DNA of 64,000 bases from Proteus penneri. Lineage in GTDB: Bacteria; Pseudomonadota; Gammaproteobacteria; Enterobacterales; Enterobacteriaceae. Every line of letters begins with the position of its first letter. Position 1 is the stretch's first letter. Positions 8,220 through 18,248 of this stretch are shown one piece after another. Made by a program: the position numbers and the translations under genes. The DNA is taken from positions 186,001 to 250,000 of the forward strand of contig NZ_PHFJ01000006.1 of assembly GCF_003144535.1 (NCBI RefSeq), in the 5' to 3' direction. The notes under the pieces were generated by a model. The model ran no database searches. It was given only the letters and a program-made list of their open reading frames with translations, and was not told the origin of the DNA.

Positions 8220-10745
8220 ATGACTTTATCCATCATCGCGTTATCTACAAAACGATTATCGGTATTTCCTACTGATAATCTCTATCGCCACTGTGTACTA
8301 GCTATGGCAATAGCCTCTATTTTATTTCCTTATCAGGTGATTGCTGAAGAGCAATTTAACCCTGATGCACTCAACTTAGGAATAGAAAATCAAGTCGCAG
8401 ATATTAATAGCCTTGATTATTTTTCTTATGCGGGAGGACAGCTTCCTGGTGTCTACTCTGTTGATATTTATCTCAATAATAAATTAATCGATAATCGCCA
8501 AGTCCGTTTTATTTTCGATGAAGAAAAAAAGGTACTGACACCTGAACTCACCAAACAAGATTTATTAAATTGGGGAGTAAAAGAGTCTGTGACTTCGCAA
8601 TTTAACCAGCAAGCGAGTACATCAACAGTTACCGATATTGCTAGCGTTATTCCGAATGCAAAATATGAGTATGATTTTTCACGAGCACGTTTGTCGTTTT
8701 CTATACCACAAATTGCTTTATACAATTATGGGCAAGGCTATATTCCACCAGCACAGTGGAACGATGGCATAAATGCCGCCTTTGTAAATTACACTTATCG
8801 TCAAAATCAATATTGGTATCGTGACCAAAACAACAGTAACTCTATTTTCTTAGGATTACGAAGTGGTGTTAATGTTGGCGCTTGGCGTTTACGTAACCAC
8901 AGTAACTACAATAAAAATAGTGATAACTCATCTCAATGGAATAGCTTGCAGACTTATGTTGAGCGAGATATTCGTCGTTTAAAAAGTCGTTTAACTCTCG
9001 GTGAAACGGCTTCTGATAACGATGTATTGGAGAGCATTCCTTATCGTGGTATTAAATTAGCTTCAGATGAAAGCATGTTGCCACAAAGCCAACGTGGATT
9101 TGCTCCTATCGTCAGAGGTATCGCGCAAAGTAATGCTGTTGTCACCATTCGACAAAATAACAGCATCATTTATCAGACCTCCGTTCCACCGGGTGAGTTT
9201 GCTATTTCAGATTTATATCCCACTTCTTACAGCGGTGATTTACAAGTTACGATTGAAGAAGCCGACGGAACAACCCGTACTTTTTCACAACCTTTTTCTG
9301 CTGTTCCCATGATGCAACGCGCGGGTAGCTTAAAATACAGTGTAGATATTGGTAAATATTATGCAGATACGGCTGCGAGGAAACCTAATTTCTTTCAAAC
9401 CTCAGCTATTTATGGACTTCCTTACAATCTTTCCATTTATGGTGGCACATTAATCTCTGCTGATTATCAAGCTTATGCGTTAGGTACAGGAGTTAATCTT
9501 GGCTATTTAGGTGCCGTTTCTGCGGATATAACTCACGCGAGAACAACCTTAATAAATAACGATGAAGCCCAAGGGCAATCTTATCGTGTTCAATATTCTA
9601 AATATTTACCTGATACTAAAACGGGTTTTTCACTGGCTTCTTATCGCTATTCAACAAAAGATTATTACGATTTCTCGGCAGCTAATGAACGTTTTTCTCA
9701 TCTTTATCGTAAGAAAAAACAGTTCCAGTTATCCGTATCACAATCTTTAGGAGATATGGGTTATCTCTCATTAAATGGTTATCAACAATATTATTGGTAT
9801 CAAGACAGAGTCGATCGCAATATGAATGTGAGTTTTAACTCAAATTATCGAGCTTTAAGTTATAGCGTCTCTTATGCTTATAACAAGCGTCAAGAAAGTG
9901 GGTTAACCGATCAGATTTTATCTATTAATTTTAGTCTTCCGTTTAATGTTGGTCAGAATAACAACTGGTTAAGTTATCGCTATAACACCAGTAAACAAGG
10001 TGATTCTATTAGCTCAGTGAGTTTAAGTGGCACTCAGTTGGAAGATAACAACCTGCAATATGATATTTCACAAAACTACAATCATTCTCGTCAAGAATAC
10101 AGTGGCTCTGTTAATGGCAACTACAGTGCTTCAGGGGGTGAAATCAGTGCGGGTTACAGTTACGACAAACGTTATCAATCAATGAATTGGGGGGCAACAG
10201 GTGCACTTTTGGTTCATCAAGGTGGGATCACGCCCTCGCGAACCATTTACGATTCTGCCATTTTAATTAAAGCAGAAGACGTTGATAACTTAAAAGTCAG
10301 TAGCGCACAAAGCCTTTATACCAATGCTCAAGGTTATGCTGTTATTCCTAATGTTTCACGTTATGAACGGAATAAAGTGACGGTTGATCCGGCTTCTTTA
10401 ACGGGGAATAACGACGTTGAATTAACATCGACAACCGTTATTCCAACTAAAGGAGCAATTGTCTTAGCCGATTTCAAAGCAAGAAAAGGCGCTCGTGTAC
10501 TTGCAAACTTGCACTACAACGGAACACCACTGCCATTTGGTACTCAAGTTGAAATTTATAAAGACGATCAGGTACTTTCAAGTGGAATTGTGGCCAATGA
10601 TGGTGAGGTTTTCTTAAATGGCGTACCCGAACACAGCCAGCTACGAGCTAAATGGGGCAACAGTGCTGTTGAACAGTGCCAAACGACGTTAAATGTGGAT
10701 CTTGCCTTAGAAAAAATCCAATTTTTACAACTTGAATGCAGATAG
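8220..10745 (+). CDS. Outer membrane fimbrial usher
   Basis: The 841-residue protein is an outer-membrane beta-barrel usher that receives chaperone-subunit complexes and exports the pilus. A long signal region (about residues 1-42) precedes the N-terminal chaperone-binding domain (FNPDALNLG, then the FSYAGGQLPGVYSVDIYLN block). The middle holds the barrel and plug (GETASDNDVLESIPYRGIKLASD, then the SQRGFAPIVRGIA region). The C-terminal domain has two cysteines near the end (EQCQTTLNV, LECR). It starts 12 bp after the chaperone and abuts the tip subunit gene, so it is co-translated within the operon. No defect is visible. Export by it depends on a working chaperone. Confidence 0.93.
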   Translation: MTLSIIALSTKRLSVFPTDNLYRHCVLAMAIASILFPYQVIAEEQFNPDALNLGIENQVADINSLDYFSYAGGQLPGVYSVDIYLNNKLIDNRQVRFIFDEEKKVLTPELTKQDLLNWGVKESVTSQFNQQASTSTVTDIASVIPNAKYEYDFSRARLSFSIPQIALYNYGQGYIPPAQWNDGINAAFVNYTYRQNQYWYRDQNNSNSIFLGLRSGVNVGAWRLRNHSNYNKNSDNSSQWNSLQTYVERDIRRLKSRLTLGETASDNDVLESIPYRGIKLASDESMLPQSQRGFAPIVRGIAQSNAVVTIRQNNSIIYQTSVPPGEFAISDLYPTSYSGDLQVTIEEADGTTRTFSQPFSAVPMMQRAGSLKYSVDIGKYYADTAARKPNFFQTSAIYGLPYNLSIYGGTLISADYQAYALGTGVNLGYLGAVSADITHARTTLINNDEAQGQSYRVQYSKYLPDTKTGFSLASYRYSTKDYYDFSAANERFSHLYRKKKQFQLSVSQSLGDMGYLSLNGYQQYYWYQDRVDRNMNVSFNSNYRALSYSVSYAYNKRQESGLTDQILSINFSLPFNVGQNNNWLSYRYNTSKQGDSISSVSLSGTQLEDNNLQYDISQNYNHSRQEYSGSVNGNYSASGGEISAGYSYDKRYQSMNWGATGALLVHQGGITPSRTIYDSAILIKAEDVDNLKVSSAQSLYTNAQGYAVIPNVSRYERNKVTVDPASLTGNNDVELTSTTVIPTKGAIVLADFKARKGARVLANLHYNGTPLPFGTQVEIYKDDQVLSSGIVANDGEVFLNGVPEHSQLRAKWGNSAVEQCQTTLNVDLALEKIQFLQLECR

Positions 10746-10754
10746 GTGATCACA

Positions 10755-11777
10755 ATGAATAAATCTATAACTCTTGGTTGTCTGTTTGCTATTTTGTATA
10801 CATCAACCACATTTGCAGAATTTAGGGCTGAATTTACCACTAAAACGGTCACCTATTCTGCTCCTATTTATGTCTCACGTTCAGCGCCGATTTTAACCGA
10901 AATCGCTACTATTCCGTTAGGAACGATGAACGCATGGACATGGTGGAACCTCTCCGGTAGTGCAGTAAGACCTGGGATTTATTTACCGGGCTCTTTAAAT
11001 GCATCAAGCCCAAAAGTGAATGGCGCTTATGTCAAAGAACTTAACAGCAGTGGTGTAGGTTATACCTTACATGGCACCATTAACGGGAGTTGTAGTGGCT
11101 CTGCTTATGTCGATGGTCAGCAAAATATTGATGGTAACTACAGTAATCGCCTTATTTGCTCAACCTATGCTACCAGTGGTAATTATTCTGTTTCATTAGA
11201 AATGAAGCTTTATAAATTACGAGATAATGTAAAATCACAAACCATCCCTGCTTCATGGGTGGCAATGTTAATTATCTACAACAATGGCTTTATCACTAGT
11301 GACTATGTGGGGAAAGTAGAACCCAAAATTAACCTCTCATCATTAAATATTATCTCAAGTGGTTGTGATGTGGTGAATAACAACATTAATGTCCCACTCG
11401 GTGCAGTTCCTAAATCAAGTTTTAACGGTGTTGGCTCTGTAAGCCCCGAAAGTATTAAAAATTTTAATATCGACTTGAGTTGTGATCCTGTTTCACCAAT
11501 CAAAATTCGGTTTGAGGGCGTCGCTGATGATCAACAAACTGCTGGAACCATTGGTTTAAGTAATCCAACAGACAGCAATACTGCCAAGGGTTACGGTATC
11601 CAAGTTAAATATAAAAATCAGCCTATTAAGCTAGGACAACTCATTACTGTGAGTGAAGAAAATAGCGGTGCAGGGAGTTATTCTATCCCTTTGGAGGCAG
11701 GCTATATCCAAACCTCTGATACAACGAGCGCAGGCAAAGCCAATGGGACATTACAGTTTACGATGCAATATCACTGA
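10755..11777 (+). CDS. Two-domain fimbrial tip subunit, probable adhesin
   Basis: The frame is open from a GTG at 10746, but ATG at 10755 is better placed after AGGTGA (10744-10749), giving 340 residues. The signal peptide is about residues 1-21 (ending TTFA). The N-terminal half (about 22-200) has no motif I can name; it is rich in Trp, Gly and Ser and has a Cys pair (GSCSGS and RLICS), as in lectin domains of tip adhesins. The C-terminal half (about 205-340) is a pilin domain with a Cys pair (SSGCDV, DLSCDP) and a FTMQYH end for chaperone recognition. Last position in the operon and twice normal pilin length support a tip adhesin. Receptor unknown. Confidence 0.85.
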   Translation: MNKSITLGCLFAILYTSTTFAEFRAEFTTKTVTYSAPIYVSRSAPILTEIATIPLGTMNAWTWWNLSGSAVRPGIYLPGSLNASSPKVNGAYVKELNSSGVGYTLHGTINGSCSGSAYVDGQQNIDGNYSNRLICSTYATSGNYSVSLEMKLYKLRDNVKSQTIPASWVAMLIIYNNGFITSDYVGKVEPKINLSSLNIISSGCDVVNNNINVPLGAVPKSSFNGVGSVSPESIKNFNIDLSCDPVSPIKIRFEGVADDQQTAGTIGLSNPTDSNTAKGYGIQVKYKNQPIKLGQLITVSEENSGAGSYSIPLEAGYIQTSDTTSAGKANGTLQFTMQYH

Positions 11778-11800
11778 CGAAATGTAGACAGATTTAAAAA

Positions 11801-11836
11801 GAAAAAGGCGAACAACACATCTTCTTCGCCTTTTTC
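11801..11836. terminator. Bidirectional terminator between fimbrial operon and yigL
   Basis: A 12-bp perfect stem GAAAAAGGCGAA/TTCGCCTTTTTC encloses a 12-nt loop. The U-run on either strand suits both converging transcripts, the fimbrial operon and yigL. Confidence 0.85.
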
Positions 11837-11847
11837 TTTAGAAGGGA

Positions 11848-12648
11848 TCACACTTGGTATAACTTACGTAAATAATGAGGAACGGCTTCATCCGCGTTAG
11901 TACCGATCACTTCCATATTGGGTAGCAGATCTTTTAATGCCTGATGGGCATTTTCCATAATGCAGCCTTTACCCGCTATCTTGAGCATCTCTTTGTCATT
12001 CATACCGTCGCCAAACGCGATAGCATCTTTCGCAGAGTGTTGCATCAGTTCAGCTACTTTCTCTAGCGCCTCACCTTTAGATACACCACCAGCCATCACT
12101 TCTAAACAATTACGCAGTGAGAAACTCACATTGACCTTATCACCCCAGCGCTGATTAATTTCATTCTCTAGCTTCAGTAATAGCTCATGATCCTCAGAGG
12201 TGAAAAAGACCTTACAGACATTGGTGGTCGGGAATCCTGTTTTACAATATAACTCATAGCTAAAGTCTGATTCTCGAAAAAACTCACAAGCCCCCGGCAT
12301 CTCTTTATTAACATACCAATAGTCACTAGCATAAATATTAGTTTCAATTTCAGGGTGATCAAAAACCATAAGAGCCAAGTCATAAGCAATTTCAGGCTCA
12401 AGATCTTGGCTAAAAATAAGGTCACCATGCGTGTTATGCACTCGTGCACCATTAGAGGTTATCATATAAGCGTTAATGCCTAATCCATCACGAATTTGAG
12501 CAACATCAACATGATGACGACCTGTTGCGAATACAAAATGCACCCCTTTATTAATAAGTAGGTGCAGGGTTTCTTGCGTATAGGGAGTTAAGACATGATT
12601 AGGTGATAACAACGTGCCATCAAGATCTGAAGCGACTATCGAATACAT
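11848..12648 (-). CDS. yigL: HAD-family phosphatase YigL (pyridoxal phosphate/sugar phosphatase)
   Basis: A cytoplasmic Cof-type haloacid dehalogenase phosphatase; E. coli YigL acts on pyridoxal phosphate and sugar phosphates. Motif I is ASDLDGTLL near the N-terminus (Asp nucleophile), motif III is a Lys in the GVSKGEAL region, and motif IV is AFGDGMNDKEML. The frame opens at 12654, but ATG at 12648 has AGGA six bases upstream and gives 266 residues, the E. coli length, so I chose it. It follows pldB closely (12 bp) on the same strand. Substrate choice within the family is known only by homology. Confidence 0.9.
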   Translation of the reverse strand: MYSIVASDLDGTLLSPNHVLTPYTQETLHLLINKGVHFVFATGRHHVDVAQIRDGLGINAYMITSNGARVHNTHGDLIFSQDLEPEIAYDLALMVFDHPEIETNIYASDYWYVNKEMPGACEFFRESDFSYELYCKTGFPTTNVCKVFFTSEDHELLLKLENEINQRWGDKVNVSFSLRNCLEVMAGGVSKGEALEKVAELMQHSAKDAIAFGDGMNDKEMLKIAGKGCIMENAHQALKDLLPNMEVIGTNADEAVPHYLRKLYQV

Positions 12649-12660
12649 ACACATTCCTGA

Positions 12661-13665
12661 TTAAAATAAATGCTTATCATAAAACTCACAGATTTCATTT
12701 AATGCTTGTGAGCGTAGCTTATCTATTTCGAACAAGATTTCATGATGCGCACCCTCAATCACCAGTGGCAATTTTTGTTTTTCTTCTCTTGTTCTGGACT
12801 GACTATAACGTTCACAGAAAGCCCTTAGCTCTTGATTATCTACCACCTTATCAAGCTCTGCTTCGAGCACTAATAGAGGGGTATTAATCTCTCCCGCATG
12901 TTCAATTAACCAATCTCCCATTTTTAGACTCTCTCCCATCCAATGATAAGTAGGTCCACCTAATCGCAGTTCTGGAAAATCAGCATAATAACGTAAATAT
13001 CGGCGATATCGCTCATGGCTATGTGTTAACACATTAAGGATAAATGGCAGTGGAAACCATTTACCTGTTGATACCGCGTAATTATTTCTTTCAGATTGAT
13101 TCTGTTCTGCTCGGTTAACTAAAAAATTAGCCACCCAGCGAGGTATGGGTAATTTAATACCAAACATCGGCGCACTTAATGCCGCAGCTTTAAAAACATG
13201 AGTTTGCTTTAGAAGATATCCCGCTAAGATTGCCCCTCCCATTGAGTGAGCTAATGCAAAATAATGCGGGTATTGAAAAGGCAGCACTATCGTATCGACG
13301 AACGTCGAGAAATCATCGATATAATCACTAAATTTCTCTACATGTCCTTTTTGCGTATCTTCTAACAGTCTGTCAGAAAGCCCTTGTCCTCGATGATCGA
13401 GAAGAAAAACATCATAGCCTGAGTGAAAAAAATCGAATGCAACTTCAGGGTACTTTACATAGCTTTCACTACGGCCCGAAGCAATAACTAGAGCTTTATT
13501 GTGCGATGGTGAACGCCAATAAACATAGCGAATTTTGGCGCCATCAACACCAACAAACTCACCTTCTTCGCGTTGCCCCCAAAAATCCAATAAGACGCCG
13601 TTCGTAAATGCAGAAAACTGCTTTTCACGCGATAACCACGAATATTTAAACAAAGTGGTTGTCAT
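12661..13665 (-). CDS. pldB: Lysophospholipase L2
   Basis: An alpha/beta hydrolase that removes the remaining acyl chain from lysophospholipids at the inner membrane. The nucleophile elbow AHSMGGA (GxSxG type) lies about residue 145; a late Asp (LEAELDKVVD) and His (IEGAHHEILFE) complete a plausible triad. The 334 residues match the family (about 340). A strong GGAGA precedes the ATG. It lies between recQ (18 bp upstream) and yigL in one transcription unit. The rhtB and rhtC genes that separate recQ and pldB in E. coli are absent here. Confidence 0.92.
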   Translation of the reverse strand: MTTTLFKYSWLSREKQFSAFTNGVLLDFWGQREEGEFVGVDGAKIRYVYWRSPSHNKALVIASGRSESYVKYPEVAFDFFHSGYDVFLLDHRGQGLSDRLLEDTQKGHVEKFSDYIDDFSTFVDTIVLPFQYPHYFALAHSMGGAILAGYLLKQTHVFKAAALSAPMFGIKLPIPRWVANFLVNRAEQNQSERNNYAVSTGKWFPLPFILNVLTHSHERYRRYLRYYADFPELRLGGPTYHWMGESLKMGDWLIEHAGEINTPLLVLEAELDKVVDNQELRAFCERYSQSRTREEKQKLPLVIEGAHHEILFEIDKLRSQALNEICEFYDKHLF

Positions 13666-13683
13666 TGACTCTCCTTATTAGCG

Positions 13684-15513
13684 TTATTCAAAGCCCTCAA
13701 TATGGTCACGAATGAGTGTCATAAAAGCAGGTCCAAATCGTTCTAATTTTCGTTGTCCGACACCGTTTATTAATAATAACTCATCAGGATAAACAGGGCA
13801 TTGTTCTGCCATTTCAATCAATGTGACATCATTAAAAACGACAAATGGTGGAATGTTTTCTTCATCAGCAATAGACTTACGCAATTTACGTAGTTTCGCA
13901 AATAATTTTCTATCGTACTGTCTATGGGTATTTTTTGTTTGTTGATTACGGCTTTTTGTCGGGCTTAATAATCTAGGCACGGCTAATTGTAATGGCACTT
14001 CACCACGTAAGATGGGTCTTGCCATTTCTGTCAGTTGTAATGCAGAGCGATGGACAATATTTTGTGTCACCATACCTAAATGAATAAGCTGGCGGATCAC
14101 ACTCACCCAATGTTCATGGCTTTGCGCTTTACCAATACCATAAACAGGTAATGTATCGTGTCCCAAATCCCGAATACGCTGATTATTCGCGCCTCTTAAA
14201 ATTTCAACAATATAACCAATACCAAAGTGCTGACCAGTACGATAAATACAGGACAATGCCTTTTGTGCATCCACTAAACCATCATATTGCTTAGGGGGAT
14301 CAAGACAAATATCGCAGTTACCACAAGCATTTTGTCGATGCTCATCGAAGTAATTTAGTAACACTAAACGTCGGCATGTTTGCGCTTCAGCAAATGCTCC
14401 CATTGCGTTGAGCTTATGCATTTCAATCGCTTTTTGGTCGCTTTCTGGCTTTTCATCTAAACAACGACGCAACCACGCCATATCGGCAGGATCATAAAAT
14501 AATACCGCTTCCGCGGGCAACCCATCTCGCCCTGCTCGTCCTGTTTCTTGGTAATAAGATTCAATATTTCGCGGAATATCAAAGTGAACGACAAATCGGA
14601 CATTGGGTTTATTAATGCCCATACCAAATGCAACAGTGGCAACCACAATTTGCAAATCATCACGTTGGAAAGCTTCTTGCACTTTAGCACGTTGTGCAAT
14701 TTCCATTCCAGCATGATAACCCGCAATACTTAATCCTCGTTTACTCAGGCGTTCTGCGGTTTCTTCGACTTTACTGCGACTATTACAATAAATAATGCCT
14801 GATTTTCCTTTTTGACCACGAATAAATAGCCAAAGTTGATCAAGTGGTTTGTATTTCTCTACTAAAGTGTAGCGGATATTCGGTCTATCGAAACTGCTGA
14901 TATGAATTAAGGGATCACGCAACACTAGCTGATTAATAATATCGTAACGTGTTGTATTATCGGCCGTTGCCGTCAGTGCAATAATAGGAACGTCAGCAAT
15001 ATATTGTCTTAATAATCCTATACCGCGATATTCAGGACGAAAATCATGTCCCCATTGTGAAATGCAGTGCGCTTCATCAACGGCCAGTAATACCGGTTTC
15101 CACTGCACTAATTGATGAAGAAAACTCTCCATCATTAAACGTTCAGGGGCAATATACAGCAGTTTTATTTCACCCTTTTGACAACGTATTTGAACATCAA
15201 GCTGCTCTTCACGCGTTTGGGTTGAATTTAAATAAGCCGCTTCAATACCATGAAGGCAAAGTTGATCAACCTGATCTTTCATCAGTGAGATGAGTGGCGA
15301 AACAACCACTGTCAGCCCATCAAGCAATAAGGCGGGAATTTGATAACAAAGAGATTTACCACCCCCTGTCGGCATCACAACTAGACAATCTCTCCCAGTT
15401 GTAATGGTATGGATGACTTCTTGCTGACCAGGACGAAATTGCTGATACCCAAAGGTTTCTCGCAAAATAGCCTGTGCTGATGGCATTGAGTTAAGAACTT
15501 CTGCTGTGGACAC
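13684..15513 (-). CDS. recQ: ATP-dependent DNA helicase RecQ
   Basis: A 3'-5' superfamily 2 helicase of the RecF recombination pathway that also suppresses illegitimate recombination. The 609 residues equal the E. coli length. Walker A PTGGGKS is at residues 48-54, a DEAH box (AVDEAHCISQWGHDF) near 145, motif VI (YYQETGRAGRDG) near 325, the RecQ zinc-binding cysteines (CRRLVLLNYFDE, CGNCDICLD) near 380-405, and the HRDC domain at the C-terminus. The start is GTG at 15513 with AGAGGAA upstream. It heads the recQ-pldB-yigL unit. Confidence 0.97.
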   Translation of the reverse strand: MSTAEVLNSMPSAQAILRETFGYQQFRPGQQEVIHTITTGRDCLVVMPTGGGKSLCYQIPALLLDGLTVVVSPLISLMKDQVDQLCLHGIEAAYLNSTQTREEQLDVQIRCQKGEIKLLYIAPERLMMESFLHQLVQWKPVLLAVDEAHCISQWGHDFRPEYRGIGLLRQYIADVPIIALTATADNTTRYDIINQLVLRDPLIHISSFDRPNIRYTLVEKYKPLDQLWLFIRGQKGKSGIIYCNSRSKVEETAERLSKRGLSIAGYHAGMEIAQRAKVQEAFQRDDLQIVVATVAFGMGINKPNVRFVVHFDIPRNIESYYQETGRAGRDGLPAEAVLFYDPADMAWLRRCLDEKPESDQKAIEMHKLNAMGAFAEAQTCRRLVLLNYFDEHRQNACGNCDICLDPPKQYDGLVDAQKALSCIYRTGQHFGIGYIVEILRGANNQRIRDLGHDTLPVYGIGKAQSHEHWVSVIRQLIHLGMVTQNIVHRSALQLTEMARPILRGEVPLQLAVPRLLSPTKSRNQQTKNTHRQYDRKLFAKLRKLRKSIADEENIPPFVVFNDVTLIEMAEQCPVYPDELLLINGVGQRKLERFGPAFMTLIRDHIEGFE

Positions 15514-15562
15514 ACCGTTCCTCTGAAAAGCTGCTGATAAAAACTATGATGAGGAGTAAAAG

Positions 15563-15586
15563 AAAAGGCACCAATGTGAAGGTGCC
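15563..15586 (-). terminator. Intrinsic terminator after pldA
   Basis: Read on the minus strand, GGCACC and GGTGCC form a stem around an 8-nt loop, followed by TTTTCTTTT. It lies 42 bp beyond the pldA stop and separates pldA from recQ. Confidence 0.7.
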
Positions 15587-15627
15587 ATCATCATTTATAG
15601 CGCTATGCTAACCCAGAACGGGGAAAA

Positions 15628-16503
15628 TTACAGCATATCATTCAGCATCACACCCACACCGACCCGTGTCTGGCGAAAATTATAGTCAATCATCGATTCA
15701 CCATAACCACTAAATACTTGGGTATAAAAACGTACATGTTTAGTGATTGGGTAACTCCAGCCTAATTCAGCTGCCCCATAACCACTGTTCCAGTTATAAC
15801 GTCCAGTCGCAGTGATCACACTTTCGCCTAGTCGATAGCCCACTTTTAAACGGTAATACCCCATATAGCGATTAATATCTGGATTATCATCACGTTGAGC
15901 ACTTTCACTAAAGCGATACCACGGTTTTAGATCAAGCTGTAAATTGCCTTTTTGGGCCATAAAACGCGCATAAGCGCGGTTCCAGCTACGAGAGGTGGGA
16001 TCAGAACGACCATTCGATTCGTGATTAAAACCTGTTTCTATTTCACGAAGTGTCCAACCTGCAAATTTATAGTCTGTTGCCCAACCTAGAAAAAGTTGCG
16101 GTTCATAGTTTGTTTCACGGAAAGGGGCTGATTCTTTCTTATTACTTAATTGCCACCAAGAGCGTTGAGTATAAGATGCCGCTAAAACAGAGTTTTCACC
16201 CGCAATACCGCGCCACAAAGGGAAGGCCAAACTGAGCTGAAATTTCACCTCATCTTTTTTAGCCTTATTACCCCAATCATAACTTTGAATAGCCTCTTTA
16301 TTCATATCAGAGGTGTCAGTGTAAATAATATAATTGGATTCATAAGGATAAAGAACAAAAGGTGAATCGTATTCTTGTAATAAACCAGAAATGATACTGC
16401 CCTGAACAAGCGGTGCAGGAGATGATGATGCTTGAATTTCCGATGCAAATCCCCATGCTGGATAGAATAAAACCACCGCAAGTAAAGAACGGATGTAACG
16501 CAT
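15628..16503 (-). CDS. pldA: Outer membrane phospholipase A
   Basis: An integral outer-membrane hydrolase that removes phospholipids misplaced in the outer leaflet and is active as a calcium-dependent dimer. The 291 residues match E. coli (289). A signal peptide (residues 1-20, ending WGFA) precedes the barrel. The catalytic block is FNHESNGRSDPTSRSWNR, with the His and Ser of the His-Ser-Asn triad. The last strand ends in hydrophobic residues. It is transcribed alone, divergently from yigI across 232 bp that contain A/T-rich promoter-like sequence but no site I can name. Confidence 0.95.
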   Translation of the reverse strand: MRYIRSLLAVVLFYPAWGFASEIQASSSPAPLVQGSIISGLLQEYDSPFVLYPYESNYIIYTDTSDMNKEAIQSYDWGNKAKKDEVKFQLSLAFPLWRGIAGENSVLAASYTQRSWWQLSNKKESAPFRETNYEPQLFLGWATDYKFAGWTLREIETGFNHESNGRSDPTSRSWNRAYARFMAQKGNLQLDLKPWYRFSESAQRDDNPDINRYMGYYRLKVGYRLGESVITATGRYNWNSGYGAAELGWSYPITKHVRFYTQVFSGYGESMIDYNFRQTRVGVGVMLNDML

Positions 16504-16735
16504 AGTTAATTATCCTGTTTCATTATTGAATAATATAGAAGTTAGTACTTACTTTAGAATTAGTTCTTATATATGTGCTTTATTGCACTTTAGCGTCCAT
16601 ATTTTACACGTAATTGCCATTAAATCTCGTATATTTTCACATCATTATATTTATAGCACGAATGTGCAATTACGAATTTGTCATGTATTATTAACATAAT
16701 ATTAACTTGATGATGTGATATCAGAGGTTCTAAAA

Positions 16736-17203
16736 ATGGAAAAACAGTTAACATTAGAAGAGGCTCAAACACTAATTGGTCATGTTTTTGTTTATAAGAT
16801 GCCCTTTAATCAATTAATTGGCTTAGAGCTAGTTCGTTTTGAGCAAGACTACGCTGAAATTCAATTTCGGTATCAAGATAAACTTGTTGGTAATATTGCT
16901 CAACGTATCTTACATGGTGGGCTTATTGCTTCTGTACTTGATGTCAGCGCGGGATTAGTTTGTGTCGGTAACGCATTAACACGTTTAGCACCAATATCCC
17001 AAGAGCAACTCGAACAAAAACTCGCTAATATGGGCACGATTGATTTACGTGTTGATTATTTAAGACCGGGACGTGGAGAATGTTTTACTGCAAGTAGCCA
17101 TATTTTACGCAGTGGTAATAAAGTGTCTGTTGCTCGTGTTGAATTACATAATGAAAAACAAATTCATATTGCGAGTGGGACAGCAACTTATATTGTAGGT
17201 TAA
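16736..17203 (+). CDS. yigI: Hotdog-fold thioesterase family protein YigI
   Basis: A 155-residue PaaI/YigI-type hotdog protein, presumed to hydrolyse acyl-CoA thioesters in the cytoplasm. The typical core is [17 protein letters not shown] (HGG motif with a following helix), then [12 protein letters not shown]. An in-frame GTG lies at 16715, but ATG at 16736 with CAGAGG about seven bases upstream gives the E. coli length, so it is preferred. It is divergent from pldA and upstream of rarD. E. coli YigI is reported to be a medium- and long-chain acyl-CoA thioesterase; activity here is by homology. Confidence 0.85.
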   Translation: MEKQLTLEEAQTLIGHVFVYKMPFNQLIGLELVRFEQDYAEIQFRYQDKLVGNIAQRILHGGLIASVLDVSAGLVCVGNALTRLAPISQEQLEQKLANMGTIDLRVDYLRPGRGECFTASSHILRSGNKVSVARVELHNEKQIHIASGTATYIVG

Positions 17204-17269
17204 GCCTTTGTTAAAATTCATTGTGCGCGATAATGCTTAGATTAGTATTAATTACTTGTAAAAATACAT

Positions 17270-17300
17270 GCCTAATGACACATTAAATAATGTCATTGGG
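17270..17300. repeat. Inverted repeat between yigI and rarD
   Basis: AATGACA and TGTCATT, seven perfect pairs extended by CC/GG with one mismatch, flank a 10-nt A/T-rich loop. No U-run follows, so it is not a clear terminator; it could be an operator or chance. Confidence 0.3.
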
Positions 17301-17348
17301 TATGATAACCCCGTCACACTTTTCCTTTCCATCAATTCCAGAGATAGC

Positions 17349-18242
17349 ATGAGCCAGAAAAACACGATGAAAGGCGTTTTATGTGCCTTAGGCGCCTATT
17401 TGATCTGGGGTATTGCCCCTGTCTATTTTAAAAGCATTCAAGAAGTGCCCGCAGAAGAGATCTTAACGCACCGCATTTTATGGTCGTTCTTTTTCATGTT
17501 GATTTTAATGACTATCAGTCGTCATTGGCCTTATTTGCGCCAATTAATACGTCAACCTAAAAAAATTCTTCTTTTAGCACTGACTGCCATTATTATCGCA
17601 ACGAACTGGCTTACCTATATATGGGCGGTTAACCACGGTTATATGCTAGAAGCCAGCCTTGGCTACTTTATTAACCCACTCGTTAACGTACTATTTGGCA
17701 TGCTTTTCTTGAGCGAGCGGTTCCGCCGTATGCAATGGATAGCAGTAGGTTTGGCATTTACTGGTGTATTTATTCAACTCTGGCACTTTGGTTCAGTGCC
17801 CGTGATTGGATTAAGCCTTGCCGTGACTTTTGGCCTTTATGGCTTACTGCGTAAAAAATTGGGTGTCGATGCACAAACAGGTATGCTGGTAGAAACATTA
17901 TGGCTATTCCCTGTTGCATTAGTTTATATCTTATTTTTCACACATTCGCCGACTAGCAATATGCTTGAAAATAGTTGGTCATTAAATACCTTGTTAATTG
18001 CAGCCGGTATTATTACAACTGTACCGCTACTACTCTTTACAGAAGCTGCACATCATCTGCGTTTATCAACTTTGGGCTTTTTCCAATATATTGGCCCCAC
18101 CTTGATGTTTATTCTTGCCACAATGGTATATGGCGAGCAAATTGATGCAGAAAGATTAGTGACCTTTGGTTTTATTTGGGTTGCCCTGATCCTCTTTACA
18201 CTTGATGCACTTTATACACAACGCCGTTTAAGACGTAGCTAA
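17349..18242 (+). CDS. rarD: RarD, EamA/DMT-family inner membrane transporter
   Basis: An inner-membrane protein of the drug/metabolite transporter superfamily; the E. coli protein was first linked to chloramphenicol sensitivity and its substrate is not settled. About ten hydrophobic helices are visible, in two EamA repeats. The opening GVLCALGAYLIWGIAPVYFK and AEEILTHRILWSFFF match RarD. The frame is open from 17268, but ATG at 17349 (AGAGA just upstream) gives 297 residues against 296 in E. coli. The neighbours yigG, yigF and corA seen in E. coli are missing, and rarD ends in a strong terminator. Confidence 0.92.
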   Translation: MSQKNTMKGVLCALGAYLIWGIAPVYFKSIQEVPAEEILTHRILWSFFFMLILMTISRHWPYLRQLIRQPKKILLLALTAIIIATNWLTYIWAVNHGYMLEASLGYFINPLVNVLFGMLFLSERFRRMQWIAVGLAFTGVFIQLWHFGSVPVIGLSLAVTFGLYGLLRKKLGVDAQTGMLVETLWLFPVALVYILFFTHSPTSNMLENSWSLNTLLIAAGIITTVPLLLFTEAAHHLRLSTLGFFQYIGPTLMFILATMVYGEQIDAERLVTFGFIWVALILFTLDALYTQRRLRRS

Positions 18243-18248
18243 CCTCCT